DNA of 43,049 nucleotides, taken from the NCBI GenBank assembly GCA_016873095.1, contig VGYC01000046.1:1-43049 (forward strand), read 5' to 3'. Under the pieces are notes generated by a model, which made no database searches, had not been told where the DNA came from, and saw only the letters and a list, made by a program, of their open reading frames with translations. Of this stretch, positions 6,242 to 15,188 are shown piece by piece (within the stretch, counting starts at the first letter, position 1; each line of letters opens with the position of its first letter). The position numbers and the translations under genes are program-made. Origin of the DNA: Planctomycetota bacterium (lineage in GTDB: Bacteria; Planctomycetota; Planctomycetia; Gemmatales; Gemmataceae).

Positions 6242-8320
6242 ATGCAACGTGCATTGCTGCTGGCGGCCGGTGGGCGGGTTTTCTGGGGCTTGCTGTTCTG
6301 GTGGAATCATTCAGGGAACAGCCAGGCCAATCAACCGGCCCTGTTTCCGGGTCCGTCGTCCGGCACGGAGAACGATAAAGCATCATCAAGCTTCACGCCC
6401 TCGGTTGCCACGTCATCCACTGCTGCGATGCCCAGGTACTCCGGGAATGACCAGGTCCTGTATGATCCGATCGTCGTGGCGCCGTGCCATTTGACTCCCG
6501 TCCAGGAGCAGGAAGTTTCGAGTCAAGTTGACGGCGTCTTTGCCGAGATCCTTGCCGGACTTGGGCAGCAGGTGAGCAAGGGGGAAATCCTCGGCCGGCT
6601 CGATGATCGCCAGGTGCGGGCCCAGGTGGACCTTCTGGAAATCAAGGCGACCAGCAAGGCTGCCGAGCTCATTGCCAAGGCCCAGTATGATGAGGCCAAC
6701 TCCAAGGTCCAGTTCGCCATCCGCGCCAATCAATCCGGCCTGAACTCGGTTCCCGAGCTGGAATACAAGGGCTACCTGTTCCAGCGCGAACGGTTCGCCC
6801 AGGAAGTGAAGAAGGCCCAGGAAGACCGGCAAGAGGCTCGCAAGGAGCTGGAGAAAACGCTGGTGCAGTTGCGACTGCACAAGATCGCCAGCGGGCTCAA
6901 GGGAGAGATTGTCAAGGTCTACAAGCAGCCAGGCGAGGCCGTCAAGCAGGCGGAGCCGCTGTTCCGGGTGGCCGACTACAACCGCCTGCGGATCGAGGGC
7001 CTCTGCAAGGTCCATCAGGCCGACCTGCTTCGAGTTGGCATGCGAGCCCTGCTGGAGCCCGAGATTCGCGGCGAACAGTTGACGGAACTCTCCGGACATA
7101 CCGGTGCGGTCACGTCGCTGGCCGTGCTCGAAAGCGGGCAACTGCTGGCTTCATCGAGCGAGGACCGTACCGTCATTCTCTGGCAATGGCCCCAGGGCAA
7201 GCGCCAGGCATTGCTGTCCCACCCCGCAGAAGTCAATGCTCTGGCCTGGTCGCCGATCAGCACGGCCAGGAATGGGGCCTGGTTGCTGTCCGGCTGCACG
7301 GATGGTCAGGGCAGGCTATGGTGGATTTCCTCAGCGGGCCATGGCGAGACGCCCTTGCCACTGGAACTCACGCATGAAGGCCCGATTCGCTGCGTGGCCT
7401 TCGATCGAACTGGAACGCTCTGTGCCACCGGTGGGGATGACAAGCGCATCGGCATCTGGGAAGTTGCGAGCCGCAAGCACCTTTACTGGCTGAGTCCGGA
7501 GGACGGGCCGGCCCACAATGGAGCGATCACCAGCCTGAACTTCACTCCCGACGGGCGGCTGGTCTCCGCGGGCCGAGATAACACTCTGAAGGTCTGGAGC
7601 CTGACTTCCAGCGGAGGCAAGCTGATCGGCCTCCGACCAGGCCGCACGGGCGAGGTGACACAGCTCGGCATCAGTCCCGACGGTAACGAGCTACTCTTTG
7701 ATCATGGAGAGGAACTGCGCATCCTGGACAGCAAGGATTTTGCCAATCGCGGTACGATCTGGAGCCGCCGGCAGGGACGCTTCCACGGCCTGGCCCAGTA
7801 CTCGCCAACCGGGAGGCTGATCCTGGCGTCGGCGAATAACGGCCGGCTGCAGTTGTGGAAGGTTCCCGCCAGCCCGGCAACGATCGCGTTCTTTCGCCAC
7901 GGCTATGCCCATGGACTCGATCGCGCCACGTTGCTGAATCTTGTGCCCAGCCCGGCCGGGCTCGCGAGCCCGGGGAACGCAGCGACGCCACGTCTGTGGA
8001 GCTTGCACGGGTTCGAGGTCCGCCATTATCTCGCCCCCGGAGTCTCGGTGACACAAAGCGCCGCCTTCGCTCCCGACGAACGCGTCTTCTTTTCCGTGGG
8101 GAGCGACAAGTTGATCCGCGCCTGGGCCATTCCGGCACCGGAACACTGGCAGCAGCCGCTCGAGGCCCAGATCACCTTTGTCGGCAGCCAGCTGGAACGT
8201 GGCACGTACATGGTGCGCATTCGTGCGGAGATGGACAACCCTCAGGAGCCGTCCCGACGGCTGCGCTCGGGAACCCAGGCCATCCTGCGCTTGTATCCGG
8301 AAACCAAGCCGAGCCCTTGA
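6242..8320 (+). CDS. HlyD-type periplasmic adaptor with inserted WD40 beta-propeller
   Basis: 692 residues from ATG 6242 (GGGGTGGA upstream; an ATG at 6185 in frame is possible). An N-terminal hydrophobic anchor (MQRALLLAAGGRVFWGLLFW) precedes a low-complexity linker, a lipoyl half-motif (~90-125), a charged coiled coil (~125-215), the second lipoyl half (GLKGEIVKVYKQPGEAVKQA) and the first strands of the adaptor beta-barrel (~245-275). At about residue 282 it switches to WD40 repeats (LSGHTGAVTSLAVLESGQLL, GGDDKRIGIWEV, SAGRDNTLKVWSL, VGSDKLIRAWAI) to about 635. The last ~54 residues (QITFVGSQLERGTYMVRIRA and on) look like the remaining adaptor beta-barrel strands. So the propeller appears inserted within the adaptor domain, not appended. 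Neighbours are the GAF-HlyD protein and the PqqD-M50 protease. The role is probably in an export complex; the substrate is unknown. Confidence 0.85.
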   Translation: MQRALLLAAGGRVFWGLLFWWNHSGNSQANQPALFPGPSSGTENDKASSSFTPSVATSSTAAMPRYSGNDQVLYDPIVVAPCHLTPVQEQEVSSQVDGVFAEILAGLGQQVSKGEILGRLDDRQVRAQVDLLEIKATSKAAELIAKAQYDEANSKVQFAIRANQSGLNSVPELEYKGYLFQRERFAQEVKKAQEDRQEARKELEKTLVQLRLHKIASGLKGEIVKVYKQPGEAVKQAEPLFRVADYNRLRIEGLCKVHQADLLRVGMRALLEPEIRGEQLTELSGHTGAVTSLAVLESGQLLASSSEDRTVILWQWPQGKRQALLSHPAEVNALAWSPISTARNGAWLLSGCTDGQGRLWWISSAGHGETPLPLELTHEGPIRCVAFDRTGTLCATGGDDKRIGIWEVASRKHLYWLSPEDGPAHNGAITSLNFTPDGRLVSAGRDNTLKVWSLTSSGGKLIGLRPGRTGEVTQLGISPDGNELLFDHGEELRILDSKDFANRGTIWSRRQGRFHGLAQYSPTGRLILASANNGRLQLWKVPASPATIAFFRHGYAHGLDRATLLNLVPSPAGLASPGNAATPRLWSLHGFEVRHYLAPGVSVTQSAAFAPDERVFFSVGSDKLIRAWAIPAPEHWQQPLEAQITFVGSQLERGTYMVRIRAEMDNPQEPSRRLRSGTQAILRLYPETKPSP

Positions 8321-8330
8321 GGAATCTGCC

Positions 8331-9023
8331 TTGGCCGACAAGAGCCATTCTCTGGACAGGCGAAAACAGGTCCGCGTCCGCCTGCGCGCCAGTCTGCTGA
8401 TCACGGCACAGACGGACTCCGTCTCCACGTACCATGTGGTGCACGACCCGATCAGTCGCCGCAACTTCCGCTGCGAGGACGACCAGCGTTTTGCGATGGG
8501 GCTGATGGACGGCAAGCACTCCCTGGACGAGATTCAGCGAGCTTACGAGGAGAAATACCGGCCCAGACGACTGTCCCTGGAGGAGCTGGAGGCGTTCGCT
8601 GCCCGTCTTCTGGAGGATGGGCTGGCCGAGAACGAGTCGCCGCTGGCCGGCCGGCTGGTGCTGGCCCGGGAGAAGAAGCGGCGCCGGCAGCAGCTCTGGC
8701 GCAACCTGTCCAGCGTGCTGTTCTTCCGCATCCCGCTCATCGATCCCGGTCCAGCGCTGGACCGATTCCAGGGACGCGCCCGTCTGCTGTGCAGTTACTG
8801 GTTCCTGGCGCTGAGCCTGATCGTCTGGCTGGGAGCGCTGCTGTTGCTGGCCGGCAACTGGAACGAGTTCATCGCTCGACTGCCCGGCTACCAGGAGTTT
8901 TTCAGCTTCCGCTTCCTTTTCTACTTCTGGCTGACGCTGGGCCTGGCCAAGATCTGCCACGAACTGGGTCATGCCCTGTGTTGCAAGGCCATGGGGGCAT
9001 CGTTGGCCAGGGCGATGCGCTGA
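8331..9023 (+). pseudogene. PqqD-like domain plus M50 metalloprotease, truncated after HELGH
   Basis: The TTG at 8331, preceded by GAGGA at seven bases, gives 230 residues. Residues ~20-100 resemble a PqqD-like winged-helix domain (YHVVHDPISRRNFRC, LMDGKHSLDEIQRAY). Two or more hydrophobic segments follow, then CHELGHALCCKAMGA, the HExxH zinc site of site-2-protease (M50) family membrane peptidases. Family members I know of go on for several hundred residues with the third zinc ligand, further membrane helices and often a HlyD-like domain. Here similarity stops within a few codons of HELGH (about 8996-9000) and the frame ends at 9023, leading into unrelated fragments. This is a 3'-truncated gene. 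In intact clusters such proteases sit beside HlyD adaptors, as here. Confidence 0.75.
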
Positions 9024-9212
9024 TCGCGGTCCAGGATCAGCACTCCGGGGCGGTGACAAAGCGCAAGTGAATGAAGCACCCAGTTCCCGCCAGTCACGGT
9101 GACGAACTGTGCGATATTCCAGTTCAAGGAGGGTTTTCCGCCGCTGTTACCGGTCACGGGCTTCTCGCGGTTCGGCTTTAGCCGTCGGGTAAAGGCCTGA
9201 CATTGTCATGTC

Positions 9213-9308
9213 AACTGGGGCATCTACGGCCAGCGCTTCAACGCGGCGGGCGTCGCCCAGGGCAGCGAGTTCCTCGTCAACACCGTGACTGCCGGCGCGC
9301 AAACCACC
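9213..9308 (+). pseudogene. Fragment of a secreted repeat protein (GIYGQRFNAAG-type repeat)
   Basis: Translation of 9213-9308 gives NWGIYGQRFNAAGVAQGSEF followed by LVNTVTAG. This is a single copy of the ~60-residue repeat found in very large secreted planctomycete and proteobacterial proteins (W-G-I-Y-x-Q-R-F-x-x-x-G). There is no start codon, no flanking repeat and no surrounding open frame of useful length, so it is an isolated scrap, presumably left by rearrangement. It abuts the cut end of the minus-strand fragment that follows. Confidence 0.6.
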
Positions 9309-9309
9309 T

Positions 9310-9595
9310 TGATCATTCTAGCAAGCCCGGCTTTTCGAATCTGATTTAGTAATGTCGCTTCCGACTCGACGCGGAAAAGTTGATCAGGGCTGGGAAGCGT
9401 CAACTGGACCTCGTCGTCGTTCTTCCACGGCCTTGGCAGCGGCAGTTCCTCGGTCGCCGGATCTAGTTTCTTGTCGGGCAGCATTCGTGTGGGCGTGGGA
9501 ACGCCCAGAACCGATTGACGTTGCGCCTCGCCGTTCTGAGGCCAGATGAAGTGGAGCAGCACTCCTAGGACCACGGCATGTGTATGAATGTTCAT
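9310..9595 (-). pseudogene. N-terminal fragment of a secreted hypothetical protein
   Basis: Reading leftwards from an ATG at 9595: MNIHTHAVVLGVLLHFIWPQ is a signal-peptide-like start ending near NGEAQ. It is followed by a proline-rich stretch and PSPDQLFRVESEATLLNQIR, a pattern I recall from the N-termini of planctomycete secreted hypotheticals. After about residue 90 (near 9320) the sequence stops looking protein-like and runs into the reverse complement of the repeat-protein scrap, so the gene is cut there. The open frame continues to 9224 only by chance. It faces away from the FHA/HD-GYP gene; the ~130 bases between them could hold a divergent promoter, but none was clear. Confidence 0.5.
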
Positions 9596-9725
9596 ATCGT
9601 GGCGCGAGGTAGATCGAAAAATGAGAAAATCGGGAATCAGCGTGGCGATCTTGATGCTATGCTTTTTTGTCGGCACGAGAGGCCTAACGGATTTACTGGA
9701 AATCAAGGATGCTGTGGCCACGCAC

Positions 9726-11282
9726 ATGAGCGACCCGTCAAAACAAGGAATCGGCCTAAAGTGTCTGGGACCTTCGATGGAGGGTTCCAGATGGTGCGTG
9801 GACCGTCGCTCGCGCATCGGCCGAATGGACAACTATGAGATCACCCTGGACCACGCGTCCGTTAGCCGTCACCACGCGGAGGTGCGTCTGACCAGTCAGG
9901 GATGGACGGTACGGGATCTGGGAAGCACCAACGGCACCTACTTGAATGGCGTTCGGCTTGGCCTGGCCGAGGAGCACCTCCGCAAGGGAGACGTCATCCA
10001 GGTTGGCGAAGTTGCCCTGATGGTAGAAAACTCGACTGCGCCAAAGAAGCTCGATTCCGATCCAGAACTGACGATTGTTGACAGCCTCCAGGACACGGAA
10101 GAGCATGATAGCTCTCTCGACAATTATCCTGTCCCAGCCCCGATCCCGCTGGCAACCCTGGTTCAAATCGGGCGGGATTTTCGTCGATTCGAAACCATGG
10201 CGAGCTTCCTGAACGCCATGCTCTGGCAAGTCGCGGAGTTCCTGGATATCGCATTCGGGGCCTTTGTGCTTCGCGATGGCCGCACGGGAGTTCTCGCCGT
10301 GCCCAGCACCTTCGAGGTGGAAGGTGACGCCAACCGCGATGACAACCAGTATCTCGGATGGGCGCGCTGGACACTTTCCCAGCAAGGGACGCTGCTCTGT
10401 CAGCGGCAAGCTCTTGCGTCACCGGGGCAGATGCAATCCATCATCTTGGCCAGGCTTCGTACACCATACCGCGAACTGGGCGTGCTAGTCCTGGGCAGAG
10501 GTCCTCAGCAGCCTGCCTTCGGCATGAAGGACTTGCAGTCGGCTCAGGCGTTAACCGTTTCCCTGTCACCCAGCATTGACAGTCTGGATTGCCTGCTGAA
10601 CAAGCAACATGAGATCATCATCAGTGTCTTGACGGCACTGACGCATATCGTGCAGATGAGGGAAGGCTCTGCCAGCGAGCAAACTACGGACTACGCGTTG
10701 CTCATCGCGGATGAGATGAAACTTGACGAGCTGAGCAAGTATCACTTGCAAATTGGCACTTCCTTGCGAGATCTGGGCCTGATCGGCATGCCGGATAGCT
10801 TGTTGCGCAAGCCGCACGCATTCACGCCCGCCGAATCGACGAGGATGCGCGAACATGTCTACCGAGGTGTCGCCCTGCTCGAATCGATCTCGCCACTGGC
10901 TCCCTTGATCTCGATCGTGCGTAGTCATCATGAACATTGGGACGGCAATGGCTATCCGGACCGGCTGGCAGGCGAGCAGATTCCGCTCCTGGGGCGGATC
11001 GTTGCCGTGGCAGATGCATTGAATGCTCTTCTCAGCGAACGCCCGTATCGTGACAAATTCTCCCTGAACGAAGCCATGAACTTGATCAGGAGCCGATCGG
11101 GTAGCCAGTTTGATCCGCAGTGCGTCCTTGCCTTGCAGCGGGCGATCCCACGGATCAAGGATCTGACCGAGCAGCGAGGCGCAACGTGCAGCACCTTGTC
11201 GCTGGATGCTCTGAGAAAGACGACCGAAGCCTTAATCCTCTCGCCCGATCTGGCGTCCGTCACCATGTCAAGTCAAGAATAG
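9726..11282 (+). CDS. FHA-GAF-HD-GYP domain signalling protein with degenerate HD site
   Basis: 518 residues from ATG 9726. Upstream in-frame ATGs at 9588 and 9621 exist, the latter with GAGGT, but the FHA fold begins right at GIGLKCLGPSMEGSRW, so 9726 fits the domain. FHA (~8-85) shows RSRIGR, DHASVSRHHAEV and DLGSTNGTYLNG, the phosphothreonine-binding set. A GAF-like region follows (~140-270). The C-terminal ~200 residues are HD-GYP-like: HHEHWDGNGYPDRLAGEQIP and the VAVADALNAL segment are intact, but the usual L-L-H-D-I-G-K is S-L-R-D-L-G-L and the first metal-ligand His is also absent (SEQTTDYALLIADE). This predicts loss of cyclic-di-GMP phosphodiesterase activity and use as a binding or scaffold domain. 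The next gene is convergent, 13 bases on. Confidence 0.85.
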   Translation: MSDPSKQGIGLKCLGPSMEGSRWCVDRRSRIGRMDNYEITLDHASVSRHHAEVRLTSQGWTVRDLGSTNGTYLNGVRLGLAEEHLRKGDVIQVGEVALMVENSTAPKKLDSDPELTIVDSLQDTEEHDSSLDNYPVPAPIPLATLVQIGRDFRRFETMASFLNAMLWQVAEFLDIAFGAFVLRDGRTGVLAVPSTFEVEGDANRDDNQYLGWARWTLSQQGTLLCQRQALASPGQMQSIILARLRTPYRELGVLVLGRGPQQPAFGMKDLQSAQALTVSLSPSIDSLDCLLNKQHEIIISVLTALTHIVQMREGSASEQTTDYALLIADEMKLDELSKYHLQIGTSLRDLGLIGMPDSLLRKPHAFTPAESTRMREHVYRGVALLESISPLAPLISIVRSHHEHWDGNGYPDRLAGEQIPLLGRIVAVADALNALLSERPYRDKFSLNEAMNLIRSRSGSQFDPQCVLALQRAIPRIKDLTEQRGATCSTLSLDALRKTTEALILSPDLASVTMSSQE

Positions 11283-11295
11283 TCCTGAGAGCATC

Positions 11296-13935
11296 TCAGT
11301 CGATGTAAAGAAAAACGGCTGAGTTCATGAGCGTGTGACACAAGGTCTTGAGCGAGCGCCGCCCTGCTTCGGACCTTGCCAGGTGTCTCGCCCATTCTTC
11401 ATTGAGCTTTACCAGCGCGCTCATGGCAATCCTCGATTCCTCGGGGTTCGGTGGCCGGCTCAATGCGATCAAGTAAGCCCGTTCCACCAGGCTGGGCGAA
11501 TGGCCAGCTGCTTCGCGAAGCACGCGGTCGGCGAAATGACCCGCCAGTTCGCGCACGGTCGTATCGTTCAGGAGATGCAGAGCTTGTGTAGCGACCAGCG
11601 ATTCCGGCCGCTGCACGCAGTTGGGATTCATCGAAGGCAGGTCGAAGCTCTCCAGCAGCGAAGGCGGATGCTTGCGGAGTTGCTGGACGTAAACGCTGCG
11701 TCGGCGCCCCGACTGTACCAGGCCGTCAGCGCGGACCTGCACCGGGTCGGCGGGGCCGAACTGGGCTCCGTCCAGCTTTCCTGCAAGCAGCAGCAGCGTG
11801 TCGCGCACCACCTCGGCCTCCATGCGCCGCAGCGGCATGCGCGACAACAGTCGGTTGGCCGGATCAAGCTTCTCGTGCAGCGCCGTGACGACGGACGATT
11901 GCCGGTAGGTCTGCGAGGTCATCATGAGCCGGTGCATGGCCTTCATGCTCCAGCCATGGCGGACGAATTCGCGGGCGAGCCAGTCGAGCAACGCGGGATG
12001 CGTGGGCGGTTGGCCGGTCTTGCCGAAGTTGTCCAGGCTGCGGACGATGCCCTGTCCAAAGTGGTGCTTCCACAGCCGGTTGACCATGACGCGGGCTGTC
12101 AGCGGCTGGTCAGGCCGCGTGAGCCAGCGAGCGAAGGCAAGCCGCCTGCCGGTTGATTTCGCCTCAGGCCAGGGCGGTTGGACTTCGAAGGGCGTCATGC
12201 CATCGGTCAGCACGGCCGGCACCCCTGCCCTGACCGGCTGCCCGGGGCTGTTGTAATCGCCGCGGCGATAGATGTAGGTCGGCGACGGCTCTCCGCGGTC
12301 CCAGAGGGCCATGATCCGTGGCTCTGGCTGCTTTCGACCGTCGCGCTCCCAGCGGCGTCGCTCGGTTGTGGTCACATGCGGCAGGTAGCGCTCGCCGCCG
12401 CCGGCACTGACGGCGCCGCCAAAAGAGCGAATCTCCGGCTTGAGCCAGTCGTGCTCGTCATAAGCGCCCTTGAAAATGTCCACCAGTCGGTAGTAATCGC
12501 GCTGCGGCAGCGGATCGAACTTGTGACTGTGGCAGCGCGCACATTTCAGCGTCAAGCCCATGACGCCTGAACCGAGTACGTCCAGAGAGTCGGCCATGAC
12601 ATCCAGACGGTCCGGGACGAAGCCCGTCAGATTTGCCCAGGTCGGATCCGGCGCCAGCCGCAGAAAGGCCGTGGCGACGAGGTTGTCCTCGATCTCCTGC
12701 GTGATCTCGGCAGCCCGTTCATAGTCGACGAGATCGTCGCCGGCGATCTGCTCCAGCAGGAAGCGATCATAGGGCTTGTCGGCGTTGAAAGAGCGAATGA
12801 CGTAATCGCGATAGCGCCAGGCGAAGGGCCGGGGCAAATGCTGCTCGCGCTTGCCCTCGCAGTCGGCGTAGCCGGCGACATCGAGCCAGTGCCGCCCCCA
12901 GCGTTCACCATAGCGAGGCGACGCCAGCAAGCGGTCGATGAGCCGCTCGTAGGCGTCGGGCCTCCGGTCCGCCAGGAAGGCATCGACCTCGGCGGGTTCG
13001 GGCGGCAGGCCGGTCAAGTCGAAGGACGCCCTCCGCAAGAGCGTGAGCCGATCCGCTTCCGGCGACAGGGCTAGCCGCTTTTCTTGGAGTTTTTGAAGGA
13101 TGAAGGCATCAATCGGATTGCGAATGAGATGGGCGGCGCCGACCCTGGGGATCGGGACAGCACGCGGCGGCTTGAATGCCCAGAAGTCGCGATCCTTGTT
13201 GTTGACGAGGGGATCGGCCGGTGTCCCGGCCACGTCGGGCTCATCGGCAATTTCCGGCGCCCCGAGGGCGATCCAGCGGGTCAGCTTGTTGATCTCGTCG
13301 GGTTCCATCGGCTTGACGGCCGCCGCGATCAGCCGTTTCCGCGGCGGCATGTCGCCGGCATGAATCCGCCTGAGGATGACACTGTCGTCCGGCTTGCCGG
13401 GAACCAGCGCCGGCCCGGATTTCCCACCCTGCAGGATGCTTGCACGCGTGCGCAAGTCGAGACCGCCTTCGCGTAACTGCCGGCCATGGCAGGCCACGCA
13501 GCGCAGATGAAGGATGGGCAGCACGTCGTGCTGTGAAACCGAAAGGGCCTTCGAGGCCGCGCCTCCGAACGATGCGCCGGCATCGATCCAGCGGCGGATG
13601 ATCTCGACTTCGCTTTTCGTCAAGGTCTTGTTCTCGCGTTTCGGAGGCATCAGCCCCTTGTGGATCAGTTCAAATAACTTGCTCTCGGCGGCTTTGCCAG
13701 GCACGATCACCGGCCCTGACTCGCTCCCTCTGCGAATTGCCTCGGGAGAATGGAGAGCCAACTCAGCTTTCTGCGTCTTGTTACCGTGACAGTGAGAGCA
13801 CTTCGCCAGGAGGATGGGGCGGACATGCGTCAAGTAAGATGGGACAGCGTCGGCCGGCCCACGATCGTCGGCCAGTGCGCGCGACATCGCCACGATGCAG
13901 CAAAGCGTACCGAAGACCGTGAGAGTCGTCTTCAT
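11296..13935 (-). CDS. Secreted PSCyt1-DUF1549-DUF1553 (PSCyt2/PSD1) cytochrome-like protein
   Basis: 879 residues with a signal peptide ([20 protein letters not shown], cut after ALA). Two N-terminal planctomycete cytochrome-c-like modules carry CSHCH (near 46) and CVACH (near 146), each followed by M-P-P motifs ([16 protein letters not shown]) typical of haem axial-ligand regions. A DUF1549 domain follows ([52 protein letters not shown], then [18 protein letters not shown]), and then DUF1553 to the end ([37 protein letters not shown]). The molecular function of the family is not established; carbohydrate- or sulfatase-linked periplasmic roles are guesses. It is the last gene of a four-gene minus-strand run, 22 bases after the NPCBM gene. 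Confidence 0.92.
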   Translation of the reverse strand: MKTTLTVFGTLCCIVAMSRALADDRGPADAVPSYLTHVRPILLAKCSHCHGNKTQKAELALHSPEAIRRGSESGPVIVPGKAAESKLFELIHKGLMPPKRENKTLTKSEVEIIRRWIDAGASFGGAASKALSVSQHDVLPILHLRCVACHGRQLREGGLDLRTRASILQGGKSGPALVPGKPDDSVILRRIHAGDMPPRKRLIAAAVKPMEPDEINKLTRWIALGAPEIADEPDVAGTPADPLVNNKDRDFWAFKPPRAVPIPRVGAAHLIRNPIDAFILQKLQEKRLALSPEADRLTLLRRASFDLTGLPPEPAEVDAFLADRRPDAYERLIDRLLASPRYGERWGRHWLDVAGYADCEGKREQHLPRPFAWRYRDYVIRSFNADKPYDRFLLEQIAGDDLVDYERAAEITQEIEDNLVATAFLRLAPDPTWANLTGFVPDRLDVMADSLDVLGSGVMGLTLKCARCHSHKFDPLPQRDYYRLVDIFKGAYDEHDWLKPEIRSFGGAVSAGGGERYLPHVTTTERRRWERDGRKQPEPRIMALWDRGEPSPTYIYRRGDYNSPGQPVRAGVPAVLTDGMTPFEVQPPWPEAKSTGRRLAFARWLTRPDQPLTARVMVNRLWKHHFGQGIVRSLDNFGKTGQPPTHPALLDWLAREFVRHGWSMKAMHRLMMTSQTYRQSSVVTALHEKLDPANRLLSRMPLRRMEAEVVRDTLLLLAGKLDGAQFGPADPVQVRADGLVQSGRRRSVYVQQLRKHPPSLLESFDLPSMNPNCVQRPESLVATQALHLLNDTTVRELAGHFADRVLREAAGHSPSLVERAYLIALSRPPNPEESRIAMSALVKLNEEWARHLARSEAGRRSLKTLCHTLMNSAVFLYID

Positions 13936-13957
13936 TGATCGTGAAGTCTTTGCGATG

Positions 13958-15172
13958 TTATCGCGTCAAACGGCAATCAGCCCAGTTGACGCGGGCTTGC
14001 ACGTCGCCGGCGCTGCCGAAGTCGGTGACGAGCGTAAGCACCCTGGCCTTGCGGACATCCAGCTGGATGACAAGCGGCAGTTCATCGCGCGCGCTCAACT
14101 CCTTCTTCGCACCGATGTCCTGCTCCTTGCCATCGATGAGCACGCGCACCCGGGCCGTTCCCTTCGGGGCCACATGTGCATCCATTGCCGCCAGGGCGTC
14201 GAACCGGCGATATCGGCCTTTGAGGTCGTAGCTTACCACGCTCTTGGCGTGCATGCCGAGGCCCTTGTCGAATGTATCGCCATGGACGACCAGCGGTTGC
14301 CCGGTGACCGTGGTGTCCAGTGCCAGCGGCCAGGTCAAATCGAGATACGGCGTATGTTCATATTGTTTCGGCTTCAGGTCGGAAAGATAATCGATCCTGT
14401 CGTGCCTCGGGTCGATGGCTGCGATGCGACCAGGCAGCAATGCCAGGCGAGCGCCGAAAAGCGTCTTCCCCTCAAATCGATCGGCGCTGGCATCGAGTTT
14501 GAACGAGGCGAAGTCGAGTCGGCTGCCGTCCTCGAGGATAACATGATAGTAGGGGAGCACCGGGCGGAAGCGGGCCTGCAGGTCGGTGTTCAGGGCCAGG
14601 CAAGCGACACGAGCCGCATCGATCGTGAGCGCGCGATTGCCGGTCTCCATCGTGAATCCCTTCTCACCAATTTCCAGCAATCGACCCTTTAGCCGATCGT
14701 TGTTTCTCAGGTAGAGAACGTCCAGCGGGCGTCGGCCTCGGATGAGGCGATTGACCATCAGGTTCGCGTCCATGCCGTCTGGCGGAGCCAGCCAAATGAT
14801 GCTCACGAAGGACCGTGGCAGGCGAACCTTGGCTTCCGCAAGCGTGAGGTGAAGCCGGCCTTCTTCCAGGCGCGAATCCTTGTCGGCCCACGGCAAATGA
14901 TTGCCGTTTGTCAAGATGACGACGTTGCGACGAGGGAAAGGGGGCAGCACGCCCAGGTGACGTCTGATGCGGGCGACATCGGTGAGCGGCTGTGTGACGC
15001 CGCCGCGGAGGCGAACGCCCTGGGCATCAAACTGCTGCAAGACGCCGGTGCCGGGAGTTCCTTCAGTGTTCTGAACCAGGAATGTGACGCCGTGGTCTTG
15101 AGCAACAGAGAAACCGGATACCACAAGCCAGAAACCAGAAACGATCAGAACTCGGCTCGTCATGGCGTGCAC
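13958..15172 (-). CDS. Secreted NPCBM/NEW2-domain protein
   Basis: 404 residues with a signal peptide (SRVLIVSGFWLVVSGFSVAQ). The C-terminal ~140 residues are an NPCBM carbohydrate-binding-like domain: the core GDTFDKGLGMHAKSVVSYDL, then AAMDAHVAPKGTARVRVLID and a final VTDFGSAGDVQARVNWAD. The N-terminal part holds no domain I can name but has repeated LKGRLLEIGEKGFTMETG-like strands, as in planctomycete proteins of this type. The likely role is binding glycans at the cell surface or in the periplasm, inferred from the domain only. It lies 16 bases downstream of the toroid protein and 22 upstream of the PSCyt/DUF1549 gene, consistent with one operon. Confidence 0.88.
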   Translation of the reverse strand: MHAMTSRVLIVSGFWLVVSGFSVAQDHGVTFLVQNTEGTPGTGVLQQFDAQGVRLRGGVTQPLTDVARIRRHLGVLPPFPRRNVVILTNGNHLPWADKDSRLEEGRLHLTLAEAKVRLPRSFVSIIWLAPPDGMDANLMVNRLIRGRRPLDVLYLRNNDRLKGRLLEIGEKGFTMETGNRALTIDAARVACLALNTDLQARFRPVLPYYHVILEDGSRLDFASFKLDASADRFEGKTLFGARLALLPGRIAAIDPRHDRIDYLSDLKPKQYEHTPYLDLTWPLALDTTVTGQPLVVHGDTFDKGLGMHAKSVVSYDLKGRYRRFDALAAMDAHVAPKGTARVRVLIDGKEQDIGAKKELSARDELPLVIQLDVRKARVLTLVTDFGSAGDVQARVNWADCRLTR

Positions 15173-15188
15173 TGTTGCTGTCTAACTG

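Noticed and set aside
8969-9157. Minus-strand 62-codon frame reading SLNWNIAQFVTVTGGNW
   Set aside because: It may be a remnant, but I could not assign it to a family and it overlaps the truncated protease, so it is only mentioned in the scrap-zone finding.
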